A DNA stretch of 64,000 nucleotides from Taiwanofungus camphoratus (lineage: Eukaryota > Basidiomycota > Agaricomycetes > Polyporales > Taiwanofungaceae), in contig CP021226.1 in NCBI GenBank assembly GCA_003999685.1, positions 372,001 to 436,000 of the forward strand. Reading direction: 5' to 3'. Positions within the stretch are counted from its first letter, which is position 1; each line of letters opens with the position of its first letter. Position numbers and translations under genes: made by a program. Below, one piece after another: positions 36,563-47,606 of the stretch. Under the pieces are notes generated by a model, which was not told where the DNA came from, did no database searches, and was given only the letters and a program-made list of their open reading frames with translations.

Positions 36563-38170
36563 ATGAAGTCGGTCGTTTTCTCAGTGATCACGCTCTTCGC
36601 TATCGGCTCGGTCGATGGAGCCAGACACAATCCTAGACAAAACCCCTCGTCTTCTGCAGCACCGAGCACTACTGGCAGCGGGGCTCCTCCACTTTCTTTC
36701 CCTTCCACCCTTGTACCTGTCAGCTCGGTTTCCCTCACGTTCTCGTTGCTTTCCACGAACCCAACGGCTGTCCCACTTTCCTACATCGCTTCCGGTGTTT
36801 CGACTCAGCCTACTAGTGCCATTTCGACGACTTATGCGGCGGGCTCCAAGCCAACTTCACTGCCCAATGCTCCGCCTCTGCCAGATGGTATAATTATATT
36901 TGTAGCGTTGTTCCGTCGGAATTTGATGCCAACAATTTCTCAACAGCGCTGGCACTCGCGCCGTCAAACTATCCCGCACTTGATGTGACTCCCCCAACGA
37001 ACTCTACCGAGGTCCAGCAGTGGATACAGGAGGTGCAGAACTCTGGCGTTTACATCCCCGACATCCCTGTCACCCAAGCTGGAGGTTGCTCCGCCAACGC
37101 ACAAGCGGCTGCGAACACCAGTAATTGCTGGTGGACTTGTGGTGGTTGCGTTCGCTCGACCGACATCACGGACTGCCCGACCAAAAACACGTGGGGTCTG
37201 ACATACGACGATGGTCCGTCGCCGTACACCCCTGATCTCTTGGCATACTTGGACCAGCAGAGTCTCCATACCACATTTTTCGTTGTGGGCTCCCGTGCGA
37301 TCTCACGTCCCGCGATGCTGCAGGATGAGTATATGGCCGGACATCAGCTTGCTGTACACACGTGGAGCCACCCGTACATGACCACGAAGACCACCGAGCA
37401 GGTCATTGCTGAGCTGGGATGGACCAAGAAAATTATCCACGACGCGACCGGTGTGACACCGATCTATTGGAGGCCGCCTTATGGCGATATTGATGATCGT
37501 GTTCGTGCTATCTCTACGGCCATGAACCTGATTCCCGTCATCTGGACGCGCATCAGTCCGACGCAGACTTTTGACACTGAAGGTAACTGCTCGACCAGCT
37601 AACACATTGGAGTAAAGACAGTTCTCATCTTGTTTGTAGATTGGTTCCTCGCCGCGGGTCTTGTCAGTGCGAACCAGGTGTTGAACAATTGGGACTCCAT
37701 CATGGGCAACTCGACCAAGATCGACACAGGCTTTATCGTGCTCGAGCATGACCTCTTCCAGCAAACCGTCGACCTTGCCGTCGGGTACATCTTGCCCGAG
37801 GCGCTCGCGCACCAGCCCACGTACAATATCACGCCCGTCGTCAACTGCCAGGATCAGCCGCTCGCTAACGCATACATCGAGACGAACGACAACTCCACTA
37901 ACCCGCCGCCTCTCGCAGGTATGTAAACATCTGTATTGGACGAATGTGCAGCGTACCACGAGCTGATTTTTCTTCACAGTATACCAAGCCAACCATTCTA
38001 TTTCCGCATCGGGCACCTCAGCCACAGGCGGTGCCCAATCAACCGGCAGCTCGGGCAGCTCGGGCGGTTCTGGTGCTGCGAACAAGAGTGGTGCCCCGGC
38101 AGCACTCAGCTCTGCGCTCTTCACCGCAATGATCAGCCTCCTTGCGGGCGTCAGCGTCTTCCTCCTCTAG
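36563..38170 (+). CDS. Chitin deacetylase (CE4), secreted and GPI-anchored, copy 1
   Basis: Four exons (36563-36887, 36947-37582, 37640-37918, 37980-38170) give 476 residues with all phases kept. Signal peptide MKSVVFSVITLFAIGSVDG, then a Ser/Thr/Pro-rich stretch. The NodB/CE4 motifs are complete: LTYDDGPSPYT (metal and base), HTWSHPY (His pair) and WRPPYGDID. The C-terminus has a Ser/Gly-rich stalk and a hydrophobic tail (TAMISLLAGVSVFLL) typical of GPI attachment. It deacetylates cell-wall chitin to chitosan. A paralogue lies at 60431-62047 with the same exon borders; exons 2 and 3 have identical lengths (636 and 279 nt). Confidence 0.93.
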
Positions 38171-40014
38171 ATCTAAATCTATCTCAATAATCGCGAGCGC
38201 CGGAGCTTACCTACTAATTGGACTGCGAATCTGTTGACGATCTACTTATTGTTACGTGTCGCCGTTGTCATGTCATAGTCATGCATGTGTCCTGCCCTCG
38301 TCCTTGGACATTAATGACCTAGTTGATGTTTCTTGCCCCAGTCTCTGTTAATGCTGTAAGGAGGCGCCTATTGTTGGTATCGATATCGATGGTTGCACGA
38401 CGAACGCATGACTACCGTTTCATGCGTTCGTAGACAAGCTGCTCATGTTATGTGCAAAGTCGATGTGTGTCTCTGGACAGACAGATGAGTGCATATCATA
38501 TATATCGCAGAGAAGTGTAAGACATTGACGCAAACATGGGCCAGTTGTCAGTGGACAACTGAGATTCATCAGGAAAACTCACCTGTTACTTTTTCCTCCT
38601 TTTTTGTGCTCGATTAGTATTTGACGATTTGTCCGAGGACTCGAGTTGACTCTCGCGGCAACACTAGTATGTAACACATTTGTCAAGATAGGTGAAACTG
38701 ATTTTAAAGGTCCGTGATCGATCGTATGTCGGTGCTGAAAGGTGCTCTACGCGCGCGTGTGGATTGATCCTATAAGTATGTGTCTGTATCCGTTACTGTT
38801 GAACATGAAAAAGAGCGCCAATACACAGCAGCACCTTATGGCAGATGATTTTTTCACTCGGGACAAAATGCAAGGCTGCATAAAATATTCATTACATCCA
38901 TTCATCCCAAATATCAATGTGACTCATGTTTCCTTGTATAGGTGACGAAGATCACGAACTAATCATTTCAAGTAGTCGCAAAACGGGCAGTGGCTTTGAT
39001 CCTTTCGATAGTTTTTACAGGAGATTAGGCGAGACTTTCGTAACGCGCTAGAGTGTCCCCGGAGCCTCGTAACGCTTGCTCTTATGCATTCCGAATGCTC
39101 GAAATAGTGTTTGCAGTGTGGTTGTTCCGTCTCGCGGTCTTGCATTCGAGAAGTTCTGCACGGAGGTGTCTACAACATCCGGTCCACAAACTCAATCTTT
39201 GGTCCACTCGAATATTTCTTTGCAGTTGTCTTATTTTAGCCTTCTGCCACAGCCTCTATGTCAGGCATCATAGCTTCACCCTCAACCCTGATGTTCGATC
39301 TGTTGGTTTGTAGGAACACACGCATCTTTTGCTATTGAGTATTTCCTGGCTTGCAAAGTACGCAAAAGAGCAGATTTGGTGAAACTGCATATGTACTTCT
39401 CAAAGTCGGGAGTACCTTTGTCCCCTTCGTTGTTGGCGTAATCCGCATCTCCTACGCTGCTGGAATGCAGTTAGATGTGAAACCCTGAAGAGACATCATG
39501 ATGTGGTGCATGTTCTTCAGGTGGGTTTGATCAAAGACTCCTTGTTTCGAGCATTACAATGCTATCAAGTCTGATGACGAAGAATCAGCAGCCACGATCC
39601 CCTACTGTCATTGTTGAGCTACTCCATTGCATCCAAAAATTTGTCCAAAACCTCATGGTGCCTCGTTGATCATCACCACATTAGATGCCCTCCGTGATTT
39701 CACTGCGTGGTCATTCAGCGATAATGAGCACGTTGAGGTTCAACAAGTGTCAGGCGCTCGCTAGTGGTTCGTATGCGATCACACGGAAAGAGTTTGCACA
39801 CGGAAGGCCGTACTCTGCAATTGGTAGGCGAGAAGCCTTGTTCCCTCGAAGGCCACACCGCCCTTCTCTCTTCGCTAATTCTCAATGTTCGTCACTTATA
39901 AAGGCCAGCTTCAGGTCATGCTGTTCTTCACTCAAAACCAGGCTTTAGTCCATCTCTACGCACCTTCATGGCCCGAGTGTAGTTATTTATCCCTGCCAAT
40001 AGATATTTCCCTCT
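38171..40014. other. Intergenic, contains a 3' hairpin
   Basis: No gene supported in 1.8 kb between the chitin deacetylase and the F-box gene. One strong hairpin at 38400-38431 is listed separately. Confidence 0.45.
38400..38431. other. 12-bp perfect inverted repeat downstream of chitin deacetylase 1
   Basis: ACGAACGCATGA (38400-38411), an 8-nt loop, then TCATGCGTTCGT (38420-38431). It lies 230 nt after the stop codon, so it may be in the 3' UTR or just beyond it. A weaker hairpin stands in the matching place behind copy 2. Confidence 0.6.
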
Positions 40015-41553
40015 ATGTCGTTTCACAGGCACAGAGCTCGAACTGACTCTTTTACACAGCAACCTATACGGGTTGACTTCGCCGATTATCTCAGGTTCTG
40101 CCACGGCCATAAAGTCAAAACAGTTTGTGTTCATTCTGTTCCCTTTCCCTTATCGTGTCCCGATCAAACGACACGAGACATTCACCGTCGACTCGCTCGT
40201 ACCCCTTCACCTCAATCCAGACACAGACCCACTTCGGCACCGCCTTCCATTCGCTGCAATCTCGTACGGCCTTTGCGACTCCCAACAGAGGTGTACGAAC
40301 ATATGATCGACTTTTTAGATCCCTATTGGGTAGAGGATCGTCATGCGTTACTGGCCTGCTGTCTAACAAGTCGTGCGTGGCTGCACAGGAGTCGTTGTAG
40401 GCTGTTTCTGAGTGTGCAATTCTCGGAACCAGCACAACTCAGTCATTTTTCGAAGGCCATTATTGCGCAACCCTGCCTTAGTGATGGAGTCCAAAAGCTG
40501 ACTATAGAACTTGACCAAGGAAACCCACTCTCTACTCCATCCAGACTCTTCCTGACGTTTCCATACATGCTTGCCCGAAGAGTCAAGAACCTGAAATGTC
40601 TTCTCATCCAGTGGGGCCGTGCGCCACCTTTCCTTCACAGCTTTCCTATGGCGTTATCGGAATTCGAATCTATTACTAGACTCGAGCTAAATAGAGTTCA
40701 ATTCCCAAGCCTGATAGCATTTGGCCGCCTGGTATGCGCTTTGCGGAGTCTTTCTGATCTCATCTGCCTCGAAGTGACATGGATGCAGAATGGGTCTGAT
40801 ACATCTATCCCGAAGCGATGCTGGCACCGTCCGAGCTTGACACGACTTCACCTGCTGAAAACTTGTTGCTCGGATGGTATTCTCGCTTTGCTATTTGCCA
40901 CGGCGACATCAGTAGCAAAGCTGGAAACAGTCAGTCTTCCAACCATTAAGATGGGGGAAATGACGCTGCTGGGAGAGCACATGAAGGCTGTTGGCACGTC
41001 TCTGCGCCATCTAATGATAGGCTATGGTGAGGACAGTAACACTGCACCAAAGGAAGAAGTAGGTAAGTGCATTCACGTCTACTTTGTCCACTGGGGATCA
41101 AGGCTTACGATTTTCTGAGTGAAATCTCTTTGTCTTGCCTTTAACACAAAGCTCATATCCATCTACCTATATGCGCGAAGTGGGGGGGACTACATGTCTT
41201 GGATTCTCTCCCAAATCACATCTCCTCATATCGCCTTGGTAACGATATTCATATGGTCGGATGTGCAAGAATCGGACCTCGACCAGCTCCGTTGCGATCA
41301 AATCGACGAAATTCTATCCCACCCACAATTTTCGAATGTCACGAAGTTGTCTTTCGAATATGACAACGGTCTAACCACCAGAGCGGGCTGGTTGCGTTGG
41401 TTGCGATCGGAGCTTAGATGTCGCCTTCCCCGCGCATACAAACGAAATCTCATTGAATTCAAACCAAAGAGTATGTACAATGCCCCTACTGCTCCATGAA
41501 TAATAATCCTTGCATCCTGCTTCTCTATAGCACGAGAATGGTGGCGGTTCTGA
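40015..41553 (+). CDS. F-box domain protein with LRR-like C-terminus
   Basis: Exons 40015-41062, 41120-41470 and 41531-41553. Introns are 41063-41119 (GTAAGT...TGAG) and 41471-41530 (GTATGT...TATAG), in phase. The F-box core is LPTEVYEHMIDFL followed by ALLACCLTSRAWLHRSR, the usual basidiomycete form. Later text has repeated Leu-rich blocks (SDLICLEVTWM, LTRLHLLKTCC, LRHLMIGYGE). The region before the F-box (first 90 codons) is poorly conserved-looking, so the true start may be later or an extra intron may exist. Role: probable SCF substrate adaptor; target unknown. The C-terminus would be TREWWRF if the last intron is used. Confidence 0.65.
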
Positions 41554-42523
41554 CGGTGTGGACGCAAATAAATTCAGAAGGGACGGGAAATGCCAACTAC
41601 GATATCACGACTCTTCATTTTTGTACAGCATCCACTTCAGTGTTTCCCGTTAAGAGCTTCAGTACACTTGGATGCTACACACAGTCGAAAACTTGGTCGA
41701 AGAGTGGCATACACCTCATTCATGCTCCTTATACATTTCACCCCGTAATATCCCATCTTGGCAAACCCAGACGGTATACGCGCGCATGACTAACGAGGCA
41801 CCCTCAACGATACTCTTTTTCCCACAAACCTCATCTTCGAAGCCCGTACGGCCGCATAATTCACCTGGAGCGAGTAAAAACTCTCCCGTAGGGGGTATTG
41901 ATGGTGGCGTTGCATCTCGTGTGGAGAAAACAAGGTGCTAGTCAAGAGTAAAAAATGATGATGAAGTCTTAACAGGCGCTTTGCATACACATGCTACTAG
42001 GGAAGAATTTGGTGCACAATTTGTAGGGCCAATGATCCTTACTAGGCTGTACTGGAGAGTTTGGGCTCGCCTTTGGCATGTAGGACATTGGTGTAGTATG
42101 TACAATAGTGTTGCCTCTTTCACTGCACGAAGTCGTAGACATTCATACGCGCTCCACAAGACATGGCTTGTGTAAGCCAAGGGAAATGGGCATGACCCAC
42201 GCACATCCAGCTGATATTACTTTCCCGTTCCCCCCTGCTACTGCAGGCCAAATTGTCCTATTCGGCGTGAATCATTGCCTGATGTCATACTCGATATCGA
42301 CACCCTCACCTCAATAATAATAATAGATCACCTTGCCTCAGATACCTGTGAGCTGATTACCACGTAGCGGCAGCCATAAGCGCGATAGATCAATGTCATT
42401 GGCCGTGGTGTATCCTCAGCGTATAATACTTTTCGAATGGCATTGCCTCGAAGTTGGTACTCAGCGTATGACATGGCCTCCATGTTTCACTTATTTGGCA
42501 CATTGCATTATCAGACTGTCATT
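41554..42523. other. Intergenic, no gene supported
   Basis: About 1 kb between convergent genes (F-box on plus, methyltransferase on minus). Only short, uncharacteristic frames. Confidence 0.45.
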
Positions 42524-44750
42524 TCACGGCCAGGGAATACGTTTATTGGCCAGTCCAGGGGCAACGACAATCGCGATATTCCTACCACTCCCAGATGCCT
42601 GATCGAACAAATTCACCAAGTGCGTGTCCATCTCGGTCCCCTGCAACCGATGAATTTGTTATCCTTGGTCCACAGGAGTCGAGTTGATAGCGTAACTCAC
42701 CTGCAGCTCCTCGTCCAGCCACTGTCGTCGATCCAATAAGATTAGGGCCTCCACGACTGGTCCCAGAATACAACGTAATGCATGAAAGACCTCTAGTCGA
42801 CTCTCCATTCCGTCATCTTTCTGTTCTTTATCAGCGAGCCCAATACCAAATCTTGTCCCCACATGACCAAGAAATGTGGTCCAATCAACGTATGTTGAGT
42901 CACTTAGCCTTCCTATGCGCCCGTTACCCCTTCGACCTGGTGCGCGATCGCAAGGCAGTCCACAGTGGTTTTCACCAACTGAATCATCCCCTTGCTTTGT
43001 TCGCTTCACCTCGCAGGTGACTTGACATTTGCGCTCCTCCAGAATACCTTCTAGCAGGGCCCTCCAGGCAACTTTTCTAACCGCCAATTTAGCTGCGTTT
43101 AGAGCATCGCCTGTTCGGAGCCATTGATAAGGAATCTGAGCTGCGAGCTGTAAATGGTTAGATGTCAATACAACTTTAGGTACAGAGGACGGTGACAACA
43201 GCATCCGCGAGAGAGGAAAGTCTGCTCATAAGAAGTGTCTGAGGTTAACAAGAATGCCAGTGATGGACTGAGCATAACGCGAGTGTACCTTTTGGATCTA
43301 GCAAATTATAACAACAGCCCACTACCACGGCAGCTCGGGGAATCCACATTCTAGCTGAACTTGATGTCTTGTGACGTGAGATAAGCACTCGCAGAACATT
43401 CGGGGTGAGAGAACCGCAGGAATGCAGTGCTACAAGGAGTGTTGGGATTGGCCTTGTCTCGTTCGGCGAGAGCAACAAGCTGGTTGACGTAGCTGATGAC
43501 GAAGTGCGGGCATCTTCTATTTGCTTAGGAGTGACCCATTCGTCAGTGGCTTCGAGCAAAGACTGCGGTGTGATTTCCATCGTTTTGTACGTCAAGGACC
43601 CCCTCTTGCACACTTGCCGATCGACACACCTCCCGACATTGTCTTCGGTGATTTCAGGGCTAGCAGTGATAGGGGTCTTACGAACAACATCTCGGCCTTT
43701 GCGTATCACATCCTTCCTCGCAGCACCTTTCTCCTGGACTTCATTCCAATCAAGTGCCAGTACATGTAGACCAAGTTTGTCCCTCAGACTGCGTGATAGA
43801 TATGCCTGTAGCAACAAAAATACCTCGATGAGCATGGACAACATTAAATCAAAACCACCATATCACGATAAGGAATGAGGAGAAAATCGCCAATCCAAAT
43901 GTCTATCATGATGATTGCAGACTTCAACAGTAAAGTCATAGGTCTATCATTATCCAGAGAAACAGAAATATAGGCTTTCCGTGGGATGAGTAAAGACTGT
44001 ATGATCTCCAAGCTACCCGAAGGTGAATCTCGCCCACTTGTCCAGCTTCTTAAATAGAGTAAGGTCTCTTGGAGTAAAACAAAGGATGAAACGAACTTGA
44101 CCGGCACCGACATCTACAACATGCTTCACATGTTCGAGCCCGGGTATGGACGAAAGTAGTCGGGACGTATATTCCGTCATGCGAGTCACCTCGTGGGCTT
44201 TTTTGGGTGACATTCCATGCATTCGGTCACCCTTGGGGGTAGTATAGGTACTATGACCTGACATTGCGGCCGCGAAAACCGCATTGTCACAGACAGGTCG
44301 ATGAAGGACATTGTCGCCTGAAGACTGTGAAGAGCTATGAGCACTTTGACTCGCACATACAGGTCCCGGCTGGCGCAAAAGCTGAAGTCTGCGCGCCGTG
44401 TCTACCAACGATCTCAACTTCGGCGGTATGGACGAGTACCGATGCTGCAGACAAGAACCAGATATAGGTAAGGGAGAGACATAGTAGCGCACAAGAAGCA
44501 GCCATTTGGGCTCGTCGAGAGATGAGGCGCAATGTTCATGGGCATTCGGACAGTGATAATCTCCAACCTCTCGTTCACCAGCCCATGTCCACCAAAAATA
44601 CCAATGTGGGGGAATCTGGGCTGCAAAAGACGAGGTGCAGAGGCGATTGGGATGGATGGTAAGTAAGCTCTCAACTTCAGCGGAAGTCAGAAATTGACAA
44701 ATCTCGAGGAGAAATTGTAGTTCGGCTGGAATATGCAGCTTGGCACTCAT
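42524..44750 (-). CDS. METTL25/RRNAD1-like methyltransferase
   Basis: Exons 44097-44750, 43289-43805, 42701-43224 and 42524-42640 give 603 residues with all phases kept. Introns are 286, 64 and 60 nt. The family hallmark MSPKKAHEV is followed by VVDVGAGQAYLSRSL, an S-adenosylmethionine-binding glycine loop. VALHSCGSLT, VGCCYNLL and FPLS are the later motifs of this family. The C-terminus ends GSGRNIAIVVAPG. Human METTL25 family members are linked to arginine methylation of ribosomal protein, by published work on METTL25B/RRNAD1. I infer only a methyltransferase here. A poly(A) retroelement (44827-45750) lies 76 bp upstream of the chosen start. A further 48-nt intron could exist inside exon 1. 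Confidence 0.78.
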
Positions 44751-44826
44751 AAAGACAATACTCTGGAGCCAGAAGGGGCGCGTGTTAACATCAGACCGAA
44801 CTCTGTGTCGTTCAAGTGGAAGAAGT

Positions 44827-45750
44827 CGCGCTTCTTGACCTCGAACCACCACCATCTCCTTGGGCGCTTGTCGCTCACCGAGGCTTTACTCTACCATCCC
44901 TCTCTTAATACCACTCATTCTCGTGTCAAGATCATCCAACTTGACCCCCACATTCTCTTTCTGAGCATCGATTAACTCGATCATAGAATCGTCGCTGTCC
45001 TACACTGTCTACGGCGACATTCTTCTCTCCCTTATCTGCCACCTGTCACTCGGAAGCGACAGCCTCCAAATCCTCTTGACCTTAAATGTGGTCAGCCCCA
45101 AACTTATCCAATTGTTGATGAACACGGTCGCTTGTAGAAGGGGAGGGGAGCAATCGCTACTCGACAACACTCAACACCCATGCAAGATGCACTGAAAAGA
45201 GGGCCTCCGTGCGTGGTTCGTCATTACGGGAGTTAGGGCAAGTTGCCAGGGGATCGGGGTCGAAGGGGTGGGCCGATATACTGGTCCTGTCGGTATGAGG
45301 ATTTCTGAGCCAGGCTGGGAGGGGAAGGGGGGGAACTTCAGTCAGTCATTGGGTAAGCGGGCCTCCTTCAACGGGCCACATGGAACACGGGAGGAATCCG
45401 CGTGGGAAGTTTATTTGGGTGCCAGTGACCATCCCTAATTGGGTCACCCATGAGGCGGGGAGAATAGCGACACCGAGAGCCGGCGATGACTCTTCCCGCC
45501 CACTTGATGACTGAGGCCCGAAACCAGTAGGGCAAACTCAGTCCCTTACGGGTGCTGTCGGTACGGACAACCGAGCCGGGCAACCCTTCCGAGCGTGTGG
45601 ATTTCCTGCCCACGCCACGTAACGAGGGCACCGATCGATAACGGTGCACCGCTCATGGGGGCGCGGAGCCTACTTACTATCCCTAACTCTACATGTACCA
45701 CGGTGTACGGAGTATAAACCCGGTGAATTTAAAAAAAAAAAAAAAAAAAA
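44827..45750 (+). mobile_element. Poly(A)-tailed retroposed element (5'-truncated LINE or SINE-like)
   Basis: Ends in 20 A residues (45731-45750) and is flanked by a 13-bp direct repeat AAGTGGAAGAAGT (44814-44826 and 45751-45763), the pattern of target-primed reverse transcription. The 924-bp body has no intact ORF. The last 450 bp are GC-rich and resemble a LINE 3' UTR. I found no RT motif and no tRNA-like head. Removing it and one repeat copy joins an in-frame ATG at 45825 to the methyltransferase reading frame. Confidence 0.8.
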
Positions 45751-46181
45751 AAGTGGAAGAAGTGATCTATAAGCGCCCGTCGCGGACTTGAGACATCGAT
45801 GGATCTTCGTTTCCTCAACTTTCATGGTAATCCACAACCGAAGTGAACCACAGAGGCACTCAATTCGTTCTACACAAGGAAATTATATGATACTTTCTCT
45901 TACAAACGACGATACATTGGAACGATAAAAGAATTAACACTCCAAAAACCTGTCAGTGTGATTGTAAGAAACTCAACAACACCGGCACTTGATCGGGTAG
46001 GATTTCCAGAGGCTCTTCGCGGTGCAGACACTATGATTCTGCCCACCTGCGCTGAGCATCTAGCCTATCAGTACGTAGTGGTGCGTATGAGATTCAAGCT
46101 GACTTTAACGTTGCACGAGAGTTCGGTACAGACAACACACAGGGCGTCGGCGGCCAAATGAGTTCACATTTTTATATGCGG

Positions 46182-47353
46182 TTAACCAACCAGGTTCCAC
46201 TTGCTCACATCCTTCCCAATCTTGACGCAAAGTTCCCTCACGTCGAACATGCCTACCTTACGTGATACGAGCGCACTATTGAATTCCTTGTTGATTTTCT
46301 GCACAAGTGAGGGAGGGAAGGACGCGATAGTGGGAAATTTCGGGGAATGGATGTCAGAGCGTTCTCCTGCATATTTTTGAGAGGACGATGCAGCTCCCTC
46401 CTGGAAAGATTGCTCGTTCGTAATCGGAAGCATAGATGTCGACAACGGTGGTGCGACGTCATGATCAGCAGCATCTTGTCTATGATCTGATGGGAAACGG
46501 TCAAGCAGGGCCCAGGCAAAGGAAGCGTGAAAGCGTGGTTCTGCGTAAAATTCGTCCTGGCGGATGGATCGCAGGGTCGGTGTGAGCGCGTCAGACAACG
46601 CTTTGAGCTAATGCTTTTGAAATAAGATTGAGTGGATGACGTGGAAAATGAACTTGCCTGATGGTGTCCGGCTCCCACTTCAAGAGCAAGAAAAGTCCGT
46701 GTGCGCTCATCATTCGTAAGTTCTGTGAACGTCGCAAAAGAAGAGGAGAATCTTTGTAAATGAATAAGTCATGTAACATATCCATCAAACCGATAATATG
46801 GCTTACGCTGATTGAGACCTTGCCACTGTATTGACGGCACGCCTGAGAGCTTCGCGCTGGTGCGCGCGAAGGTAAATCGGCCTGGTAAGCGATACGTGCA
46901 GTTCACCATGGACCTGGTTCTTTGCGGAGTCGTCCCCTCCTGTGGATTCATTGTTTTTGCAAGCCATGTCTGGATTTGAGCTATCCAGGGCCACAATGGG
47001 ATGTAGACAGGGAACGATTGACTTCGCAAGAGCAAATACCTTCAGCAGAAGCTTGTACAACAGCGAATGGTGATCCAAAACCAGCGGGACATAGATAAAA
47101 GCTGCAAACTGGCCCTCAACATGGGGTGTAGTACGCATCCGACCTTGGTGCAGAGTAGGGTCGTCTAGAGGAGGAGGTGGAACAAGAGAAGGTGATAGAA
47201 CCGGTAGTTTTCTTCAATAAATATCGTTAGTGGTTGGGTGTATGATAATTGTTCGACGGCCATTTCTTACCTCTTCTTAGACCGCGGGTGAGGTGAAGAT
47301 ACATTATCTTCATCGGAGCTTTCGTAGGATACCAGGCCGCTGTTGCGTTTCAT
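46182..47353 (-). CDS. USB1: U6 snRNA phosphodiesterase Usb1 (Mpn1)
   Basis: Exons 47271-47353, 46807-47211, 46658-46751 and 46182-46607 give 335 residues in phase. The two catalytic HxS motifs of the 2H phosphoesterase family are present: HVSLTR at about residue 133 and HASFAW at about residue 221. The N-terminus (MKRNSGLVSYESSDED) is acidic and then basic (PRSKKRK), like other fungal Usb1 proteins and consistent with nuclear location. The enzyme trims the oligo(U) tail of U6 snRNA in the nucleus. The third intron (46608-46657) begins GCAAGT, a GC-AG intron. The gene is divergent from the CoA ligase at 47607, sharing a 253-bp promoter region. Confidence 0.85.
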
Positions 47354-47606
47354 CTATCGAAATTGCATAGATACACAGATCTCTGTCAGTTGGCGGCGAC
47401 AAGTCGTCTTAGATGTGACAACGTAGTGAGACGCGCCGTGTGACAGTCGCGTGACATACACGCGACCCGTCGCGGAACGCCTGACCATGATCAGATGATG
47501 GTTTGCTATGTATACATGAAAACGTTCTTGACGGATAGGCTGGTCATATGAACATGGTGAATACTGTTGGGTAAGCTACTGTGGACCCGTAACGTTCATC
47601 GCAGAC

